This document shows, in pieces, positions 46,568 to 58,582 of a stretch of DNA of 64,000 nucleotides (positions are counted from its first letter, which is position 1; each line of letters begins with the position of its first letter). The DNA is from Pleurodeles waltl (taxonomy: Eukaryota > Chordata > Amphibia > Caudata > Salamandridae), in NCBI RefSeq assembly GCF_031143425.1, contig NC_090448.1, forward strand, positions 332,766,177-332,830,176, written 5' to 3'. Below the pieces are notes generated by a model that ran no database searches, was not told the origin of the DNA, and was given only the letters and a program-made list of their open reading frames with translations. Position numbers and translations under genes: made by a program.

Positions 46568-47446
46568 GTATCATACACATTTTATGAACTGTGGTGGTGT
46601 TCTAGTGTGATTAAATCCTGTGAAAAGGCCTTCTGCTGGGATTTCACGAATCATGTTAAGAGAAAACTGTTTCCTCATGATTTTCCCATAAAGGTTATGG
46701 CAGGTGATCCTGATACTAAAATGAGAGTATATTTTCTCCAAATTTACCCTATTTTCACACTATCTTTCTCAGCCACATGAGAATGACGCCTGACATTCTC
46801 TGTCAAACATATATTTTCAACAGAAGCACCGTGTCAGTTGATTCCCTTGTGTTCTACTGCAGCCTCCCAGAGTGTTCTAAAGAACAACTAGAGCGCTAAC
46901 GGTCTAATTATGACAAAAGTGTGGCACACCTGAAGCCATCTTGATTGAATCAAACTGGCAAAACTTAAAATACTTAATTTAAAAAAAGGAACAAAATGAG
47001 GGCATTCATTTTGTCATAGAAATTATGGTTAGTGCTGTAGAAAGAAAAATAAGGAGATTGTAAGTGAGTTCTCACATTTCTTCCTCTTCTAGTTCATTAA
47101 AACATTCTGACATGCAGACTGAAACATGCACTTTCAACAGCAGCAGCAGACTGACAGTTAACTCCCTGGTGATCAGCTGCTTTACTAGAGTGTTATAATG
47201 AGCACCTAGAGTGCTAACAGTCTGATTTTATACCAAACGTGTGGCACATCTGAATGTCATCTTGATGGAATCAAAGTGGAAAACTAAAAGCATTTTCTAC
47301 TGAGGATACTGATGAAATTAGGGAGTCTCATGACAAATAAGTCTCCCAAGATGGCCACCAGAGAAAAAAGAGGCTAAATGTAGCACAAATATCACTCAAA
47401 TTTAGCCCACGAATAGCCCAATGACTAAAGTGCACAAAACACAAAT
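46568..47446. repeat. Flank with a diverged direct repeat
   Basis: No gene seen. Two copies of a ~220-bp segment occur at about 46760-46975 and 47090-47295, sharing blocks such as AGAGTGTT, TAGAG(C/T)GCTAAC(G/A)GTCT, GTGTGGCACA(C/T)CTGAA and ATCTTGAT(T/G)GAATCAAA. The spacing is about 320 bp and divergence is high. The unit was not classified. Confidence 0.55.
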
Positions 47447-47863
47447 GGGCATATTTAAGAGCCCCTAGCACCATTCCAATGCCACATTAGCATAATTTTT
47501 TTAAATGCTAATGTGGGGTTAGAAGACAAAAAATGCAGCACCATATTTACAAAGTGGCCTGTGCCAGGCATAATGTATAAAAAGGGGGCGTTCCTTGCAC
47601 CATATTCTTTGGCACTTTTAACGCCTGCTCAGAGCAGGTGTTAAAAGGAGGCTTCCATGCAGGATTAGCGTTAAAATATTTGACGCTAATCCTGCAAAGA
47701 GCCAGACTAGCATAAACATTTTTGACACTAGTCCTCTATCTACCACCATGGTGCACTGTATTTCAAATATGGCGTACACATGGTGGTGTTAGGGGGTGCT
47801 AAGGGGGCGCAAGAAAAGTGGCACTGCACTCTGTGTATATCACTACTTTTCTTAAATATGCCC
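47447..47863. mobile_element. MITE with GGGCATATTTAAGA termini
   Basis: About 417 bp bounded by GGGCATATTTAAGAGCCCC and an inverted TTTTCTTAAATATGCCCC. Internal inverted repeats include GCATTAGCA-type, TTTTAACGCCTGCTC/GAGCAGGTGTTAAAA and GGATTAGCGT/ACGCTAATCC arms. No coding potential. It resembles the 3-bp-TSD MITEs at 8571 and 16658 in build, but flanking duplications are not clear. Confidence 0.65.
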
Positions 47864-48660
47864 CTTAATCCTTTGTTCTGCCTTCCTGGGCTTGAGCTGT
47901 TCAAGCAGCAGGAGGGCAGAAACCTGTCCGAGAGGTGGCAGCATCTTGGGCTGCCCAGAAAACCCCAAAAGGCTGGTAGGAGAAATTCTGGGTGTCCTCT
48001 AAGGAGCCCCCATAGTGCATGGAATCATACTTCCAATACTGGTAACAGTATTCAGGTATGATTCCAACATGTTTGATAGCAAACATGCCCAGTTTCAGAG
48101 TTACCATTACGTAGCTGAACATAGGTAGTGACCTGTACACACATAAAATGGCGTCCCCGCACTCACGAAGTCCATGAGAATGGCACTGGAGTTCATGGGG
48201 GCACCTCTGCTAGTGTGGGGGTGCCCTCACACACAGGTACTTGCACCCTACCCTCTTGGCTAGGACAGCCTGCCATAGGGGTGACTTATAGTGACCTGGT
48301 GCAGTGACCTATGGTGAAAAAGTTGCATGAACCCTTTCACGCAAGCTGCAATGGCAGGCCTGCAAAACACTTTGCATGGGCTCCCCATTGGTGGCATAAT
48401 ACATGCTCCAGCCCATGGGGATCCCCTGGTACCCCAATACCCTGGGTACCTGTGTACCATATACTAGGGACTTAAATGGGGGTACCGGTATGCCAAATGT
48501 GGGGTGAAAATGGTACAAGTTACCAAGTTAGAAGGGAGAGAGCATAATCACTGGGGTCCTGGTTAGCAGGATCCCAGTGAACACAGTCAAACACACTGAC
48601 AACAGGCAGAAAATGGGGGTAACCATGCCAAGAAAGAAGGTACTTTCCTACAGGAGGTTG
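47864..48660. repeat. Unclassified interspersed-repeat-like sequence
   Basis: No gene seen. It contains short inverted repeats (for example around 48027-48063) and GC-rich stretches without a sustained frame, ending near ...AAGGTACTTTCCTACAG. I suspect a fragment of a dispersed amphibian repeat, but could not classify it. Confidence 0.35.
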
Positions 48661-49740
48661 AATGATTTGCCTAGAATCACATGATTTTGAGCTGACACTG
48701 AAACTCAAACCTAGTTCCCCAGTTGCAAAGTACAATGGAGCATGGAGGACAGGACTGAGAGGATAGGGGCAAGGTACTCAGACAGGCAGGGTGGAGGTGG
48801 CAAGGACACGGGCAGCAATCTGACCATGCTGGGCAGGTTGGAGGGCCAGTGGCACAGATCTCGGAAAAATTATTTAAAGAAACAAACACGTTCTCCAGAG
48901 CTTGTTTTTTAGTTGCCCCCTGGGTAGGCCAGGTTCCGGCGGGAGTGAGGGGGGGAGTGGATACATAAAATTGGGAGAGGGGGAGCACATGGCCACACTC
49001 CCTGAGAAAAGTTCAAGCTCAAGGATCCCATCACCTGGGGCCAAGTCTGATAGATAAGTGGGAGGGGAGCACATGGCCCCCTAGCAGGCTAATTCCAGCC
49101 CAGGGACCCAATCCCCCGGGCCTGGTTGTAGGTAAGAAGGGGGGTGCAGGCACGCAGATGCCCCCTGGCCGATTTCAGCCATAGGAACCCCATTCCCCAG
49201 GAACCGGATGCAATTAGAAGAGGCAGGGTAGGAATAGCCTGACCCGCTAAGTCTAGTGGTGGTGTCCCACAGGGACCCCGCTTTGGGCTAAAAAAGTTTT
49301 ACAAATATTTTGAAGTGGATCAATGGGGAAATGCGTATAATTGGTAGCCAGCTGGGGCTGTGAGAGCCTTGGGATTCCCTCACAGCCCCCAATGTGGACA
49401 TGGTGGGTGCTCTTTGTTGGTCAGGCCCCGGGCGATGGGGTCCCTGGGGTCGAAATTTGCCTGGGGAGGGGGGTGCAGCCCTCCTCCCCCTTTAGTAATT
49501 GTTGGGCACTTGGATTGGCATCACCGGGGCATCCTCCCCCTTTAGTAATAAGCTAGGCCCTGGGGATGGGGTCCCCGGGGCAGAAAGTGGCCCTGGGAAG
49601 GGGAGCTGGTGCTACCCTCCCCCTTATTAACTTTGGCCGGGCCCTGGGGGATGGGGTGCCCGGGTTTCAAATCAGGCAGAGAGGGGGGGGTTGCGTGCCC
49701 CGCCCACATTTTAATAAGGAGGGTCCCAGTGGATGCTGTC
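48661..49740. repeat. GC-rich minisatellite in inverted arrangement
   Basis: Units of roughly 80-130 bp with the core CCTGGGGATGGGGTCCC. On the right (cores near 49425, 49557 and 49640) the core reads forward; on the left (near 49025, 49105 and 49188) it reads as the reverse complement. An AT-richer centre lies near 49290-49350. Plus-strand ORFs here follow the repeat and are not credible genes. Confidence 0.6.
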
Positions 49741-50389
49741 TCTGGGCTGAATCGTACCCTAAGCTAACTATAACTCGTGCACTCTCCATGCACTGCTAGT
49801 CTCCCCATATATTGCATCAGTCATGGCATCTTCTAGGACATCATTAATAATATCACTGTACCGTTTGCAATAACATTATTTATGAGAAAACTGTGCATGG
49901 CAGGGGCACAAGTTATAGTTACGTTAGGGCATGAGTTATAGTTTCTTGAGATAAGTGTAACTGTAACTGCTGAATTTCTATGGCTTTGCATGTGTAAAAT
50001 CTGAACCTAACTCTAATGCCCCTGTAAACGTTGCTTTCTTTCAGTGAATATATGTATATATAAACATACACACATATATATGTGTGTGTTTATATAAGTA
50101 TATATTCATAAATAGTATGAAATAGTATTTACATTGATTTAATTTACATTATATTAATGTTATTAACATATTTGAGATTTACTATTTCAAACTATATATA
50201 TTAAAAATGAATTTTGTGTATGTTGTTTACAGTATTAGTGTGAAACTGTATTTTTTCTGACATTTTTGTAATTTACCTTTATAAGGATAGAGAAGCAATA
50301 TTTTTGTAGTCAACGTTTTTGACACAATATTTCTGCATCTCAATACTGTTGTTTTCAATATTTTGTCAGCGATCCACTCTAGCTATCTA
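49741..50389. other. AT-rich gap with a TA/CA microsatellite
   Basis: No gene seen. At 50045-50105 alternating TATA/CACA/TGTG steps form a near-palindromic microsatellite. The remainder is AT-rich and featureless to the eye. Confidence 0.5.
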
Positions 50390-50870
50390 CTCTATAAGGT
50401 ATTAGCCACGAGACCAGCAACGTTTGAGCATTCAATACTGCTTCTAAATGGTCTAGGTGTTCATTCCTGTCTTCTTTGAAGATGAAGATGATAATACCAT
50501 CCAAATAGGCTGCCAGGTAGGGTTTTTTGTGGGGCCAAAACAATATCCATTATTTGCTGGAATGTTGCTATGGGTCTGTGTAGTCCAAAATGTAGCATAC
50601 AAATTTGGAACAGGCCCCTGTGTGCAGTTTATTTTTGTATGCATGATTGAAGGGGGACTTAACATTAACCTTCGGTCAGGTCTAAAGTGCTGACATAGAC
50701 TGCTTTTAGTAGGTTCACTATAATTTTATCCAAATTTCACAATGGGATAAGCATCGCAATCCAAGGCCTATCTAGGTCGATGCAAAATCCTAGTGCTCTA
50801 ATCAGATCACCATTGTGCTTTTTTCTACAAGGCCTCGGGATCGACTCATTACTCAAATTGACCCACGTTC
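50390..50870 (-). pseudogene. Decayed Ty3/gypsy reverse transcriptase fragment
   Basis: On the minus strand, across several frames and stops, the order of motifs fits gypsy RT: FCIDLDRPW, YVSTLDLTEG, FGLHRPIATFQQIMDIV, AAYLDGIIIF and EHLDHLEAVL. The catalytic box reads YLDG instead of YLDD. It is too broken to produce protein. Neighbouring gypsy domains were not found contiguous with it. Confidence 0.7.
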
Positions 50871-51041
50871 AGGCAACTACATAGAAGACCTGAAACAACA
50901 ATTTTATTAATTGAAACCTCTCCCAATAGTTCACCATACCCTCCTACATTTGGATTCATTTATCTTTAGACTGTCTCTCTGTTATTGGCAAAGCAAATAT
51001 GTGCATCTAAGCACAAGACATTCATAAGGAATAACAGATGG
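50871..51041. other. Short spacer with the LINE target-site copy
   Basis: No gene seen. It ends with the left copy of the LINE target duplication (51029-51041, GAATAACAGATGG). Confidence 0.6.
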
Positions 51042-51955
51042 GGAGAGCTAGTGGCGGCCTCTTAGTTCTCGTTTCCGTACATCTCCCGCTTTTAAAAGTG
51101 TCTTTAATCTGGTCTTCCCTTTATTTTATGGTTGTCCTAGTCTCTATTTGTGGCCAAAAGGATATCCTTATTTTAAACTTTTATAACAATATCCCTCGGG
51201 GCCTCCTTATGGGTCATTTGGAAGAGGTAACGGATTTTATAGATTCTTCACATGCTTTGCAGAATAGTGACCTAATTATTATATGGGTGGGCGATTTCAA
51301 CACTCCTCTGTGTAGCAAAGAACACATGGACCTGTGTGCCTTTCCTGCTGAGGGCAGAGAGTCAGTATTTCATTTTAACCATACATCTGAAGGAGATGCC
51401 TTAAACCTTTTTACTTGTAAATTTGACTTGGTCCATGTTACCGAGAAATTGGCCCCTGACGCCTGCAATATACCAACCTTTACAGGGAATTTGAGGGGGA
51501 GTATTATCGATTTCATACTTATCAGCTCCTCTGATTTTTACGTAATTCAAGAATTCAAGATTACGCCCCACTGTGCGAGCGATCATAACCCCCTTAGTAT
51601 TATATTGGACCTAAAAATTATTCAGGCACCCAATAATAAAAGCTTGAGCGCTGCTACTGTTTATAATCCACACTGTGGCATACGTTTAAAATGGGACAAA
51701 ATAGATCCAAAACTTTTTAACCAGGAAATTGTAAGAAGTAGGTCGGACTCGATTCATATGTGTCTCTCCCAGCAGTTAGATTCTGACCGCATAGTGCATG
51801 AATTTGAATTTTTAAGCACTGACATTTCACGCGCCTTGGCGGTGGACAGGCCTGCGAAGGGGCCAGCGCCCACAGATGGTTCGACTCCGCGTGTTCATCT
51901 GCCCACAAAAAACTCAAAGATGCACTTAAAGCAGTTCCTCTCTCCCGTCAATTAG
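51042..51955 (+). pseudogene. LINE endonuclease domain, N-terminally truncated
   Basis: The frame begins with GRASGGLLVLVS, normally an internal endonuclease motif. It then has VGDFNTPL and ends the domain with SDHNPLSIIL, the catalytic Asp-His motif, so roughly the first third of the nuclease is missing. Near 51830-51860 a frameshift moves the true reading into the next frame, where WFDSAC follows. That frame is then open through RT to 54195. Confidence 0.8.
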
Positions 51956-54195
51956 TTAAAATAGCCAGAGTTGATTATAAGGCTGCCATTGACAAACGGA
52001 AATCAGAAATTAGGTCCAGGGCCTGGGGCGATCTTTTGGCTGCATCTGAGCAGAAGGTCACTTCTAAATTTTGGAAAGTGATTAATCACTCATACTTTTC
52101 TGGTCACCACTCTTTGGCCGATGACTGTCTTATTGCTGAGGATGTCTGGTTAACTCATTTTAGGAAAGTCTTCTGTTCAGGAACCTATGAGAATTCGCAT
52201 GTAAATCCTTCTGCACTTTTCAATTTAGATTCCAAAACTAAGGCCCCAAACATTATTTTTGACCTCCACGAGGTCAAAAATGCTATTAATAGATCAAGGC
52301 AGGGAAAAGCTCCCGGCCCCGATGGGGTTCCCGCTGATCTTTTTAAATCAGAAATTGATCTTTGGGGTCCGCTAGTTACAAATGTTTTGAATAGTGTGGT
52401 AAACAGTAACGTGCCCCTTTCATGGAAATCGGCCATTATTGTTCCTATCTTTAAAAAAGGTAATAGACAAGATCCTTCCTGTTACAGACCAATCTCTCTT
52501 ATTGATTCGACGGCAAAGATTTTAGGTAGTGTGATCTTGTCCCGGTTAGAAGACTGGGTGTCCGAGGCCCAGATTTTATCCCCTATTCAATTTGGTGTTA
52601 GACCTGGTGTAGGCACAGTTGAGCAAGTTTTAAACTTGCAGCTGATACTCAGCAAATATGTGACAGTCAAAAAAGAGTCTATTCACATGGCTTTCATTGA
52701 TCTAACCAGTGCCTTTGATATGGTTAATAGGTCAAAGTTATGGCAAATTTTGGAAGCCTTAGGCTGTGATCCGCCTCTATTGGAGCTTATTAAACGCCTA
52801 CACACAGACCTAACAATTTCTGTTCAGGTCGGCTCACATGGGCAGGGAACCTCCCCCATCCCGTCAACTAGGGGCGTAAGGCAGGGATGTATCTTAGCCC
52901 CTTTTCTCTTTCTGATTTATATAAATGGGCTCTATGATTCACTTTTAAAACATGCAAAGGACATACCGAAGATGGGTCAGAGACACCTTCCAGTTTTATT
53001 ATACGCTGACGATGCAGTTTTAATTGCCCGTACTGCAAACGGTTTACAGGGACTACTGGATGTATTTTACGATTTTATGCTGAATCTGGATCTGAAAGTA
53101 AATTACCCCAAGACTTTTGTTATGACTTGTGGCCCACGCAATACAAAGTCTAAACTATTTTCTATGGGAGGGCACACTCTTAATAAGGTCAAAGAATTTT
53201 GTTATCTAGGCATGTACATGAGTTCTTCTTTGTCCTGGAAGACACACATTAATTTTAAGCTCCAACAGTTGATAAGGAACAATGAAGCAATTTTTCGCTT
53301 TTCAAATAAACTAGGTCACAGACCCCCTGCTCAGTTGAAAACTCTTTATAATTCCAAATGCACTGCATCAGTTCTTTATGGGGCAGGCGTCTGGGGCTAT
53401 AATAAAATACCTTCTCTTCAGAGTGTAGAAAATAAATTCCTGCGCAGATTATTGTTGGTTCCAAAATGCACCGCAAACATAATCTGCCATGAAGAACTGG
53501 GTCAGTGCTTTTTGGAGGACAGGGTCTTTATGGCTCCCCTACTGCTGTGGATCAAATGTTGGTCAAACTCTATGGCAAGTTTGGTCCAAGACTGTATCTC
53601 TGATTGTCTTCAATTGGAATACTCAAATAGGATTCCCTGGCTTATGTTTCTGCAAAACTCCTTTGAGAACCTAGGGCTTAGATATATGTTTGATGATCCC
53701 TATCTGTTAACCGCAAACTCTAGGTCTGTTTTGAAGTCTACTTATTCCAAGCACATATCAGAGCTGAGATTTTATAGTTCCCTGAAATTGAAATCTTTCG
53801 ATTCTTATTCTCGGATTGTGACTGTTCCATGCCTTGAACCCTATTTGTCTTGGTTTTCCAGTTTTACAATAATTTCCTTTTTAACACTTTTTAGACTTAA
53901 TCTAATTCATTTTAAGGTAGCTTTCCCTGAACCATGTTTCTGGAAAAAGGATTTACCACTTTGTCCCTGTGACTCCAAATCAACCCAGAGCACTTTGCAT
54001 TTTTTTCTTTTTTGCCCTTTATATGATGCACCTAGAGGGGCCTTTATTTTACCCACGTTACGTCTTTTTAGACCTATTCATTATAAGGAAGCCCTGCTAT
54101 ACCTTCAGAGATTGCCTAATATCCAAATTTGTCACCATGTATTAGACTTTGTCACAGCTTCTTTACGTATTAGGAAAAGGCCTACTCCTTTTTAA
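51841..54195 (+). pseudogene. LINE reverse transcriptase, open ~780 codons
   Basis: Open from WFDSAC at ~51880 through RT to a stop at 54195. RT motifs in order: GKAPGPDGVPADLF, FKKGNRQDPSCYRPISL, FIDLTSAFDMVN, RGVRQGCILAPFLF, LLYADDAVLIA (catalytic pair) and CYLGMYMSSSLSWK. A C-terminal Cys/His cluster (LCPCDSKS...LHFFLFCP) follows. RT would copy LINE RNA at nicked DNA. The catalytic residues are kept, but the upstream frameshift and lost 5' part make the copy dead. Confidence 0.88.
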
Positions 54196-54406
54196 ATATT
54201 TTATGTACGTATAGTATATCTTTTTAACGCTAACATTTGTACTTTTCTGACTTTGTGATTTTTAATCATGTCTAGTATATTTATCTATGTATGTTAAGGG
54301 GTTTCCGATTGGATGTTCATCTGGTGCTTCCAGTAATGGTTTTAAAGTTTTATTTTACTATTTATAGATTGGGAAATGTGTCTTGGTTTGTACTTTTATG
54401 GCAATT

Positions 54407-54439
54407 GCCGAATAAAGTTATTTGACTGACTGACTGACT
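54407..54439 (+). terminator. LINE 3' end: AATAAAG and (TGAC)n tail
   Basis: AATAAA near 54411 is followed by TTATTTGACTGACTGACTGACTGA. Short tandem 3' tails instead of poly(A) are typical of several LINE clades and act in priming. Confidence 0.7.
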
Positions 54440-54452
54440 GAATAACAGATGG

Positions 54453-56150
54453 CATGCAACTAAGATTAGAGTCGAAAACTCAAAAAAGATCATGTTTACA
54501 CGTGACAAACAACTGCATATTTCATGTTAGTTCTGGGTTCTACTTCGTTTCCTGCGGTATTCAGGGTGTTACCGCAAGGTTCTCACAAAAACTGTTACTT
54601 CAATCAACTTTCACCTTGTAGGTTAAGACTGTTCCATTTTCCAGGATTCACCTTATATGTAATTTGGTCACACACATCTTTTTCGCTGTTTCCTGGTCTT
54701 CAATATAAAGCACTACTGATGAACCGAGGTTTTTGTTGCTCCACAACTCGACTTGTTGACATGTAAATCAGATATCAAATAACATTCCAAGTTTAAACGT
54801 GGGGCACATTAGGCATCACAATCAAGAATGACAAGTATTATAATGAAAACCCTGAAGGTTTATTAAAGGCTTAATCATTGCAGAAGGCAAAACTAATGGC
54901 ATAGAGTCAGTCAGCCAGCAATTTGTCATATAAAAGCATGAATCGCAGAATAAATTGCAATATATGAAAAAGCAAAACAGAGTATAAAGTAGCTCAGTAA
55001 ACATTTCAGAAATCAGACCACTAGAGTGTTGCCTTCTAAGGATAAGGGAAAAGTGAGCCCCACATCCTCTGGGTAAGGCTCATTTTATAAGGTGAAATAC
55101 AAAAAGGTTCCTTCATTTGATGGGAATGTGTAAAGTCCTAGCAAACCCACCCACTTATATTACAGAAAGAAGGATACAGTTTACAATAACATTTAACAGC
55201 TCTGTCCCACCGATTCATAGTTCCCATCCCCGGTGCTCTTGTGACACCTAATAGTTAGTACACATTTTGCTAAAATTAAGGTTAAGTTCGTATAAGAATC
55301 ACATTGTGGTCTCAATAGGCGAGGCCTTGGAAAAGGACTCAAGTGGAATTTTAAGAAATACAAATGCCTTGAGGTTTCCAGGAGGCCCTTCTGGGGTTGT
55401 ATCTGAACTTGAGCAGCTGTTCTCCAGGTCACCTTCCTCCAAGTAACGTCTCAGCATTGATCCATGCTACTCAGAAGGTCCAGCCCCTTTCTCCAAAAAG
55501 GTCTTGGAATATTGAGCTAAGTGATCTTAGATGGAGATCTATTTACAGTGGGAACCACTCACAATGACGGACTCTCTCCGCATGCTGAAACTTGTGCTCT
55601 ACAATTCCTGATCTCCCACAAACAGCATAATCATCTTTTACTATTCAGAAGGCCAGCATATCTTTTACTGCACCATTTTCTATAGCAACAATGCTGTTTT
55701 GTTTTTTCGGTTACTTATGCCTAAAGTATTCTTGTTTGTTATCCACTTCAAGCTAAAGTAACATGCTTTAAGTTCCAGACATCTCTATCCAGGTATCTCA
55801 TAAGCATGATGGGAAAAGGCCATTCGCTGTGAAATGATTCTAGAATCGTGAAAGCCAACATAGACTCTAATTCCTGTTCAATAGGTTTTTTCCACCTTCA
55901 GGGATGCAATATGTTCCACCTTTCATGGTTACTCCTAGTTTGGTATGAATGTGCTGCTTACTTTAGAAGGTTGGATGTGATGCTTACTTAAGGAGATCCT
56001 TCCTGCAATAAGAAACAAGACAGAGTCAAGGCTATGCATTATATTTCTTAAAATGTTCTTCTTTCGTTGAGTAGCTTTGTAGCATTCTAACAATTCCTAT
56101 CAGGCGTAAGGATAGGTTACATGCCTTTGCATTGGTATGCTGGTCAGAAA
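54453..56150. other. No gene seen; possible 3' flank or LTR of gypsy remnant
   Basis: About 1.7 kb without coding-like frames. Because the gypsy integrase ends at 56151 on the minus strand, a 3' LTR could lie here, and a minus-strand AATAAA is at about 54860. Without a second copy no LTR edge could be set. Confidence 0.3.
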
Positions 56151-57240
56151 TCACATCTTACAATTGTAAGGATCAGGTTCTATAAATTTCTTTAAAAGGA
56201 TGATGTGACTAATTTGAGTAAATGTCTTCCTTTCAGGTTGTGAATTTCTATAGGTGACATTGTTGATGACCTTAAGCATGATATAAGTGCCATGCAGTTC
56301 AACAAGAAGCTTGGCCTCAGAGGTAAGTATATAGACGTGCACTTTGTCTCCAGGCTGTAATGTACAGAGGTGGGTACCCCAAATGTACTGTTTGTCTTTT
56401 CCAGTTTGGTCTTTCTCGAGGTTGCTTGATGTCTTTTGAAAACTGACTATAACAAGCGCATGTGATGGGAAGATATAGCCCACGAGGGAAGTAGTGGCTT
56501 CTTCATTATGTTTCTATTCGTCCTGTGCAATATCTAAGATGGCTTCTGGATTGTCTCCCAAACGAGCTCTAGAGGGCTGAACCTGGTAAGGGATTGGGAG
56601 GGGGAACTGCATAAAGAAAAAAGTAGTAAGGAAGGAACTTTATCTCACCCTCTGGCTTATGCTACAGAAGTTTTTGTTACGGCATTTGTTTGATCATTTG
56701 AATATACCTCACTACGATTCCATATGATTTGCTCATGGTATACAGATGTATTTATGTCCGGATTATGTCTTGGTCATGTACCATTTCATGTGGTTATCCA
56801 ACTTTAGAGAAGAAAAGTATCAAATGATCATAGAGCAGGCTATTAGAGGCATAGTGACCCACAAAGGTAATACCTGAGTGTAGCTAGTGGCATAATGCAC
56901 AATGGCCACTGTATGCTTATGGCTATTTCCTGAGGTTCTAGCTGACCAACTAGGTCCAACCCCATAATCTGGAATGGAACCTGAAGAACCAGGAGAGTAC
57001 TGAGAGGTTCCTGCAATACTATTCCTTTGTTATTCAACTGAAGGGTGGAATAGACTTGACAATATCTGGTTGCTTCTGCATAAATCCTAGACCAGAAAAC
57101 CGTTACAAAATTAACCATTGTGTTTTCTCTGTAACTCAGTTGTTTTGCAAGTGGTGGCTGTGGGCCAGGTCCAGGTTCTGAAGATCGAGGTATTAGCAAC
57201 TGGTTGTGTTGGGGACCATTTGCTTTGGGTACAATGTGAT
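56151..57240 (-). pseudogene. Decayed Ty3/gypsy integrase
   Basis: Minus-strand pieces in order: the HHCC region remnant (FWSRIYAEATRYCQVYSTLQL, two of its Cys replaced), the core start FQIMGLDLVGQLEP, a degraded core, and the C-terminal domain 56483-56151 with LQPGDKVHVYILTSEAKLL and ISHIILLKKFIEP. That last pattern is characteristic of gypsy integrase ends. There are many stops and frameshifts. Confidence 0.75.
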
Positions 57241-57488
57241 AGACTATACCCAGTCCTTTTAGAAGTATGAGAGGTGGAGGTTTGGTGAGTCATCATTATT
57301 GCTCCTTGCTTGCCCATATGGTGAGTTGTCTTGAGCCTGCTCTTGGTGAAATTATCCTTCATACTCAAGATTCCAGTTAACAGGGCAGTCAGAGTGTGGC
57401 CTACCACCATTTATCCGTCTTCCTATTTGTTTTATTTTCCTTATTAAGTTCCTGTTTTTCTTTGCTTGATCCTCGAAAGGCTGTATGT

Positions 57489-57984
57489 GAAGGGTCCTCA
57501 AACTGGGGGTGGGGGTTGCCCTAGGGGGGCCTTAAGTGATTTTCGGGGGTGAGCACCAGGAGCTGGCCAAAAGAAGCATTATGCTCATTATAGGGCTTTG
57601 TTTTAGGCTGAAAAGATTAGCAGTAGTAAACTGCTTTGTAACAGCCCATCACTTACATGTTTTGTCATTCACATCAAAGCTGGGGGTGTGTATCAAAAGT
57701 GAAGGAACTCAAAATACTCTTCAAAACCCCCACCACCACTTCTAATAAACACTCTGTGGATACATTTACACATTAGTAAGGTCTGCCTGACCAGAATAGA
57801 ATGTTTGGCATCATTTATTTGAATGCATTTTTAAAACTGTGACAGAACTTTACTGCAATGTCTAAATAAATGTAGACATATTTGAACATTGCCAATTTTT
57901 ATAATAACTGTGAAAAATTCAGAGGGGGGCCCGATATTTTTTTTCACTAGTGGGGCGTGGCATTAAAAAGTTTGAAGACCACTG
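57489..57984. mobile_element. hAT-type MITE (Charlie/MER5-like ends)
   Basis: 496 bp with inverted ends GAAGGGTCCTCAAACT and AGTTTGAAGACCACTG, flanked by an 8-bp duplication with one mismatch (ctgtatgt at 57481-57488, atgtatgt at 57985-57992). The terminal sequence resembles the CAGTGGTTCTCAAACT ends known from hAT-Charlie elements. No transposase frame. It sits inside the gypsy remnant. Confidence 0.75.
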
Positions 57985-57992
57985 ATGTATGT

Positions 57993-58582
57993 CGATGAGG
58001 AAAATAGGGACATCTAGCCACCACATTATAGGGGTTTCCTGTCTGTAGTAAATGCCTGCAAGGTGTGGAATATCATTCCAAGCACAATGGATTCAGGCAG
58101 CTCTAGAAGACCCCCTCTGTGGGCCGAATGTTTTTCTGTTCCTATAATTGAATAAGTAGTGGGCTATTTTCGTGTCCTCATGAATATGGATTAATAATAA
58201 TATTTAAGGTCCTCCACATGAACAGTTACATAACTTAGAACTTACAGTGATCCGTAGACAGCCTCTATCCACCTACCTCATGGTAGGTTACCCTTTATAT
58301 TCACACCTTTAACATACAGGTGTTGACTGGGTTGACTTTATCCTTTGTATAATCACATCAAGCAGAAATGCTTTGGTGCTGCTTTGTGGGTACATCTGAG
58401 CTAGATGACTGCTTACACAATTCAGGTAGCACTGTGGTCCCCATTGCGGTATTCAGCCTCTCTCCATGACCTTCTCTAGAGCGGCTAACCTACAGCTCCT
58501 GTGTACACTTTCCTCACCAGTTCTAGATCTCACCTGGTGGGTTTGGAGTAATCACCCCAGACTTTTGAGAAGCAATTATCCT
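57993..58582. other. No gene seen
   Basis: About 590 bp between the hAT MITE and the gag-like frame. It may be part of the gypsy remnant, but nothing could be recognised. Confidence 0.3.

Larger units (their letters stand above)
51042..54439 (+). mobile_element. 5'-truncated LINE with 13-bp target duplications
   Basis: GAATAACAGATGG occurs at 51029-51041 and again at 54440-54452, bracketing a non-LTR retrotransposon with AP-endonuclease and RT coding and a 3' end AATAAAG followed by (TGAC)n. The 5' end starts inside the endonuclease domain. Target-primed insertion with 5' truncation explains this. The motifs point to an APE-type LINE outside L1; the exact clade is not determined. Confidence 0.9.

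Noticed and set aside
48041..48660. Host exon or pseudogene
   Set aside because: No sustained frame or splice pattern; it looks like a dispersed repeat fragment.
49341..49799. Plus-strand ORFs in the G-rich region
   Set aside because: They follow the minisatellite composition and repeat units, with no domain-like pattern.
50453..50693. A 70-78 aa small gene on either strand
   Set aside because: The minus strand reads as gypsy RT motifs when frames are allowed to shift, so the frames are remnants.
54822..55004. Short minus-strand ORFs in 54.5-55.5 kb as genes
   Set aside because: Short, Phe/Cys-rich frames without motifs, in a region probably belonging to repeat flank.
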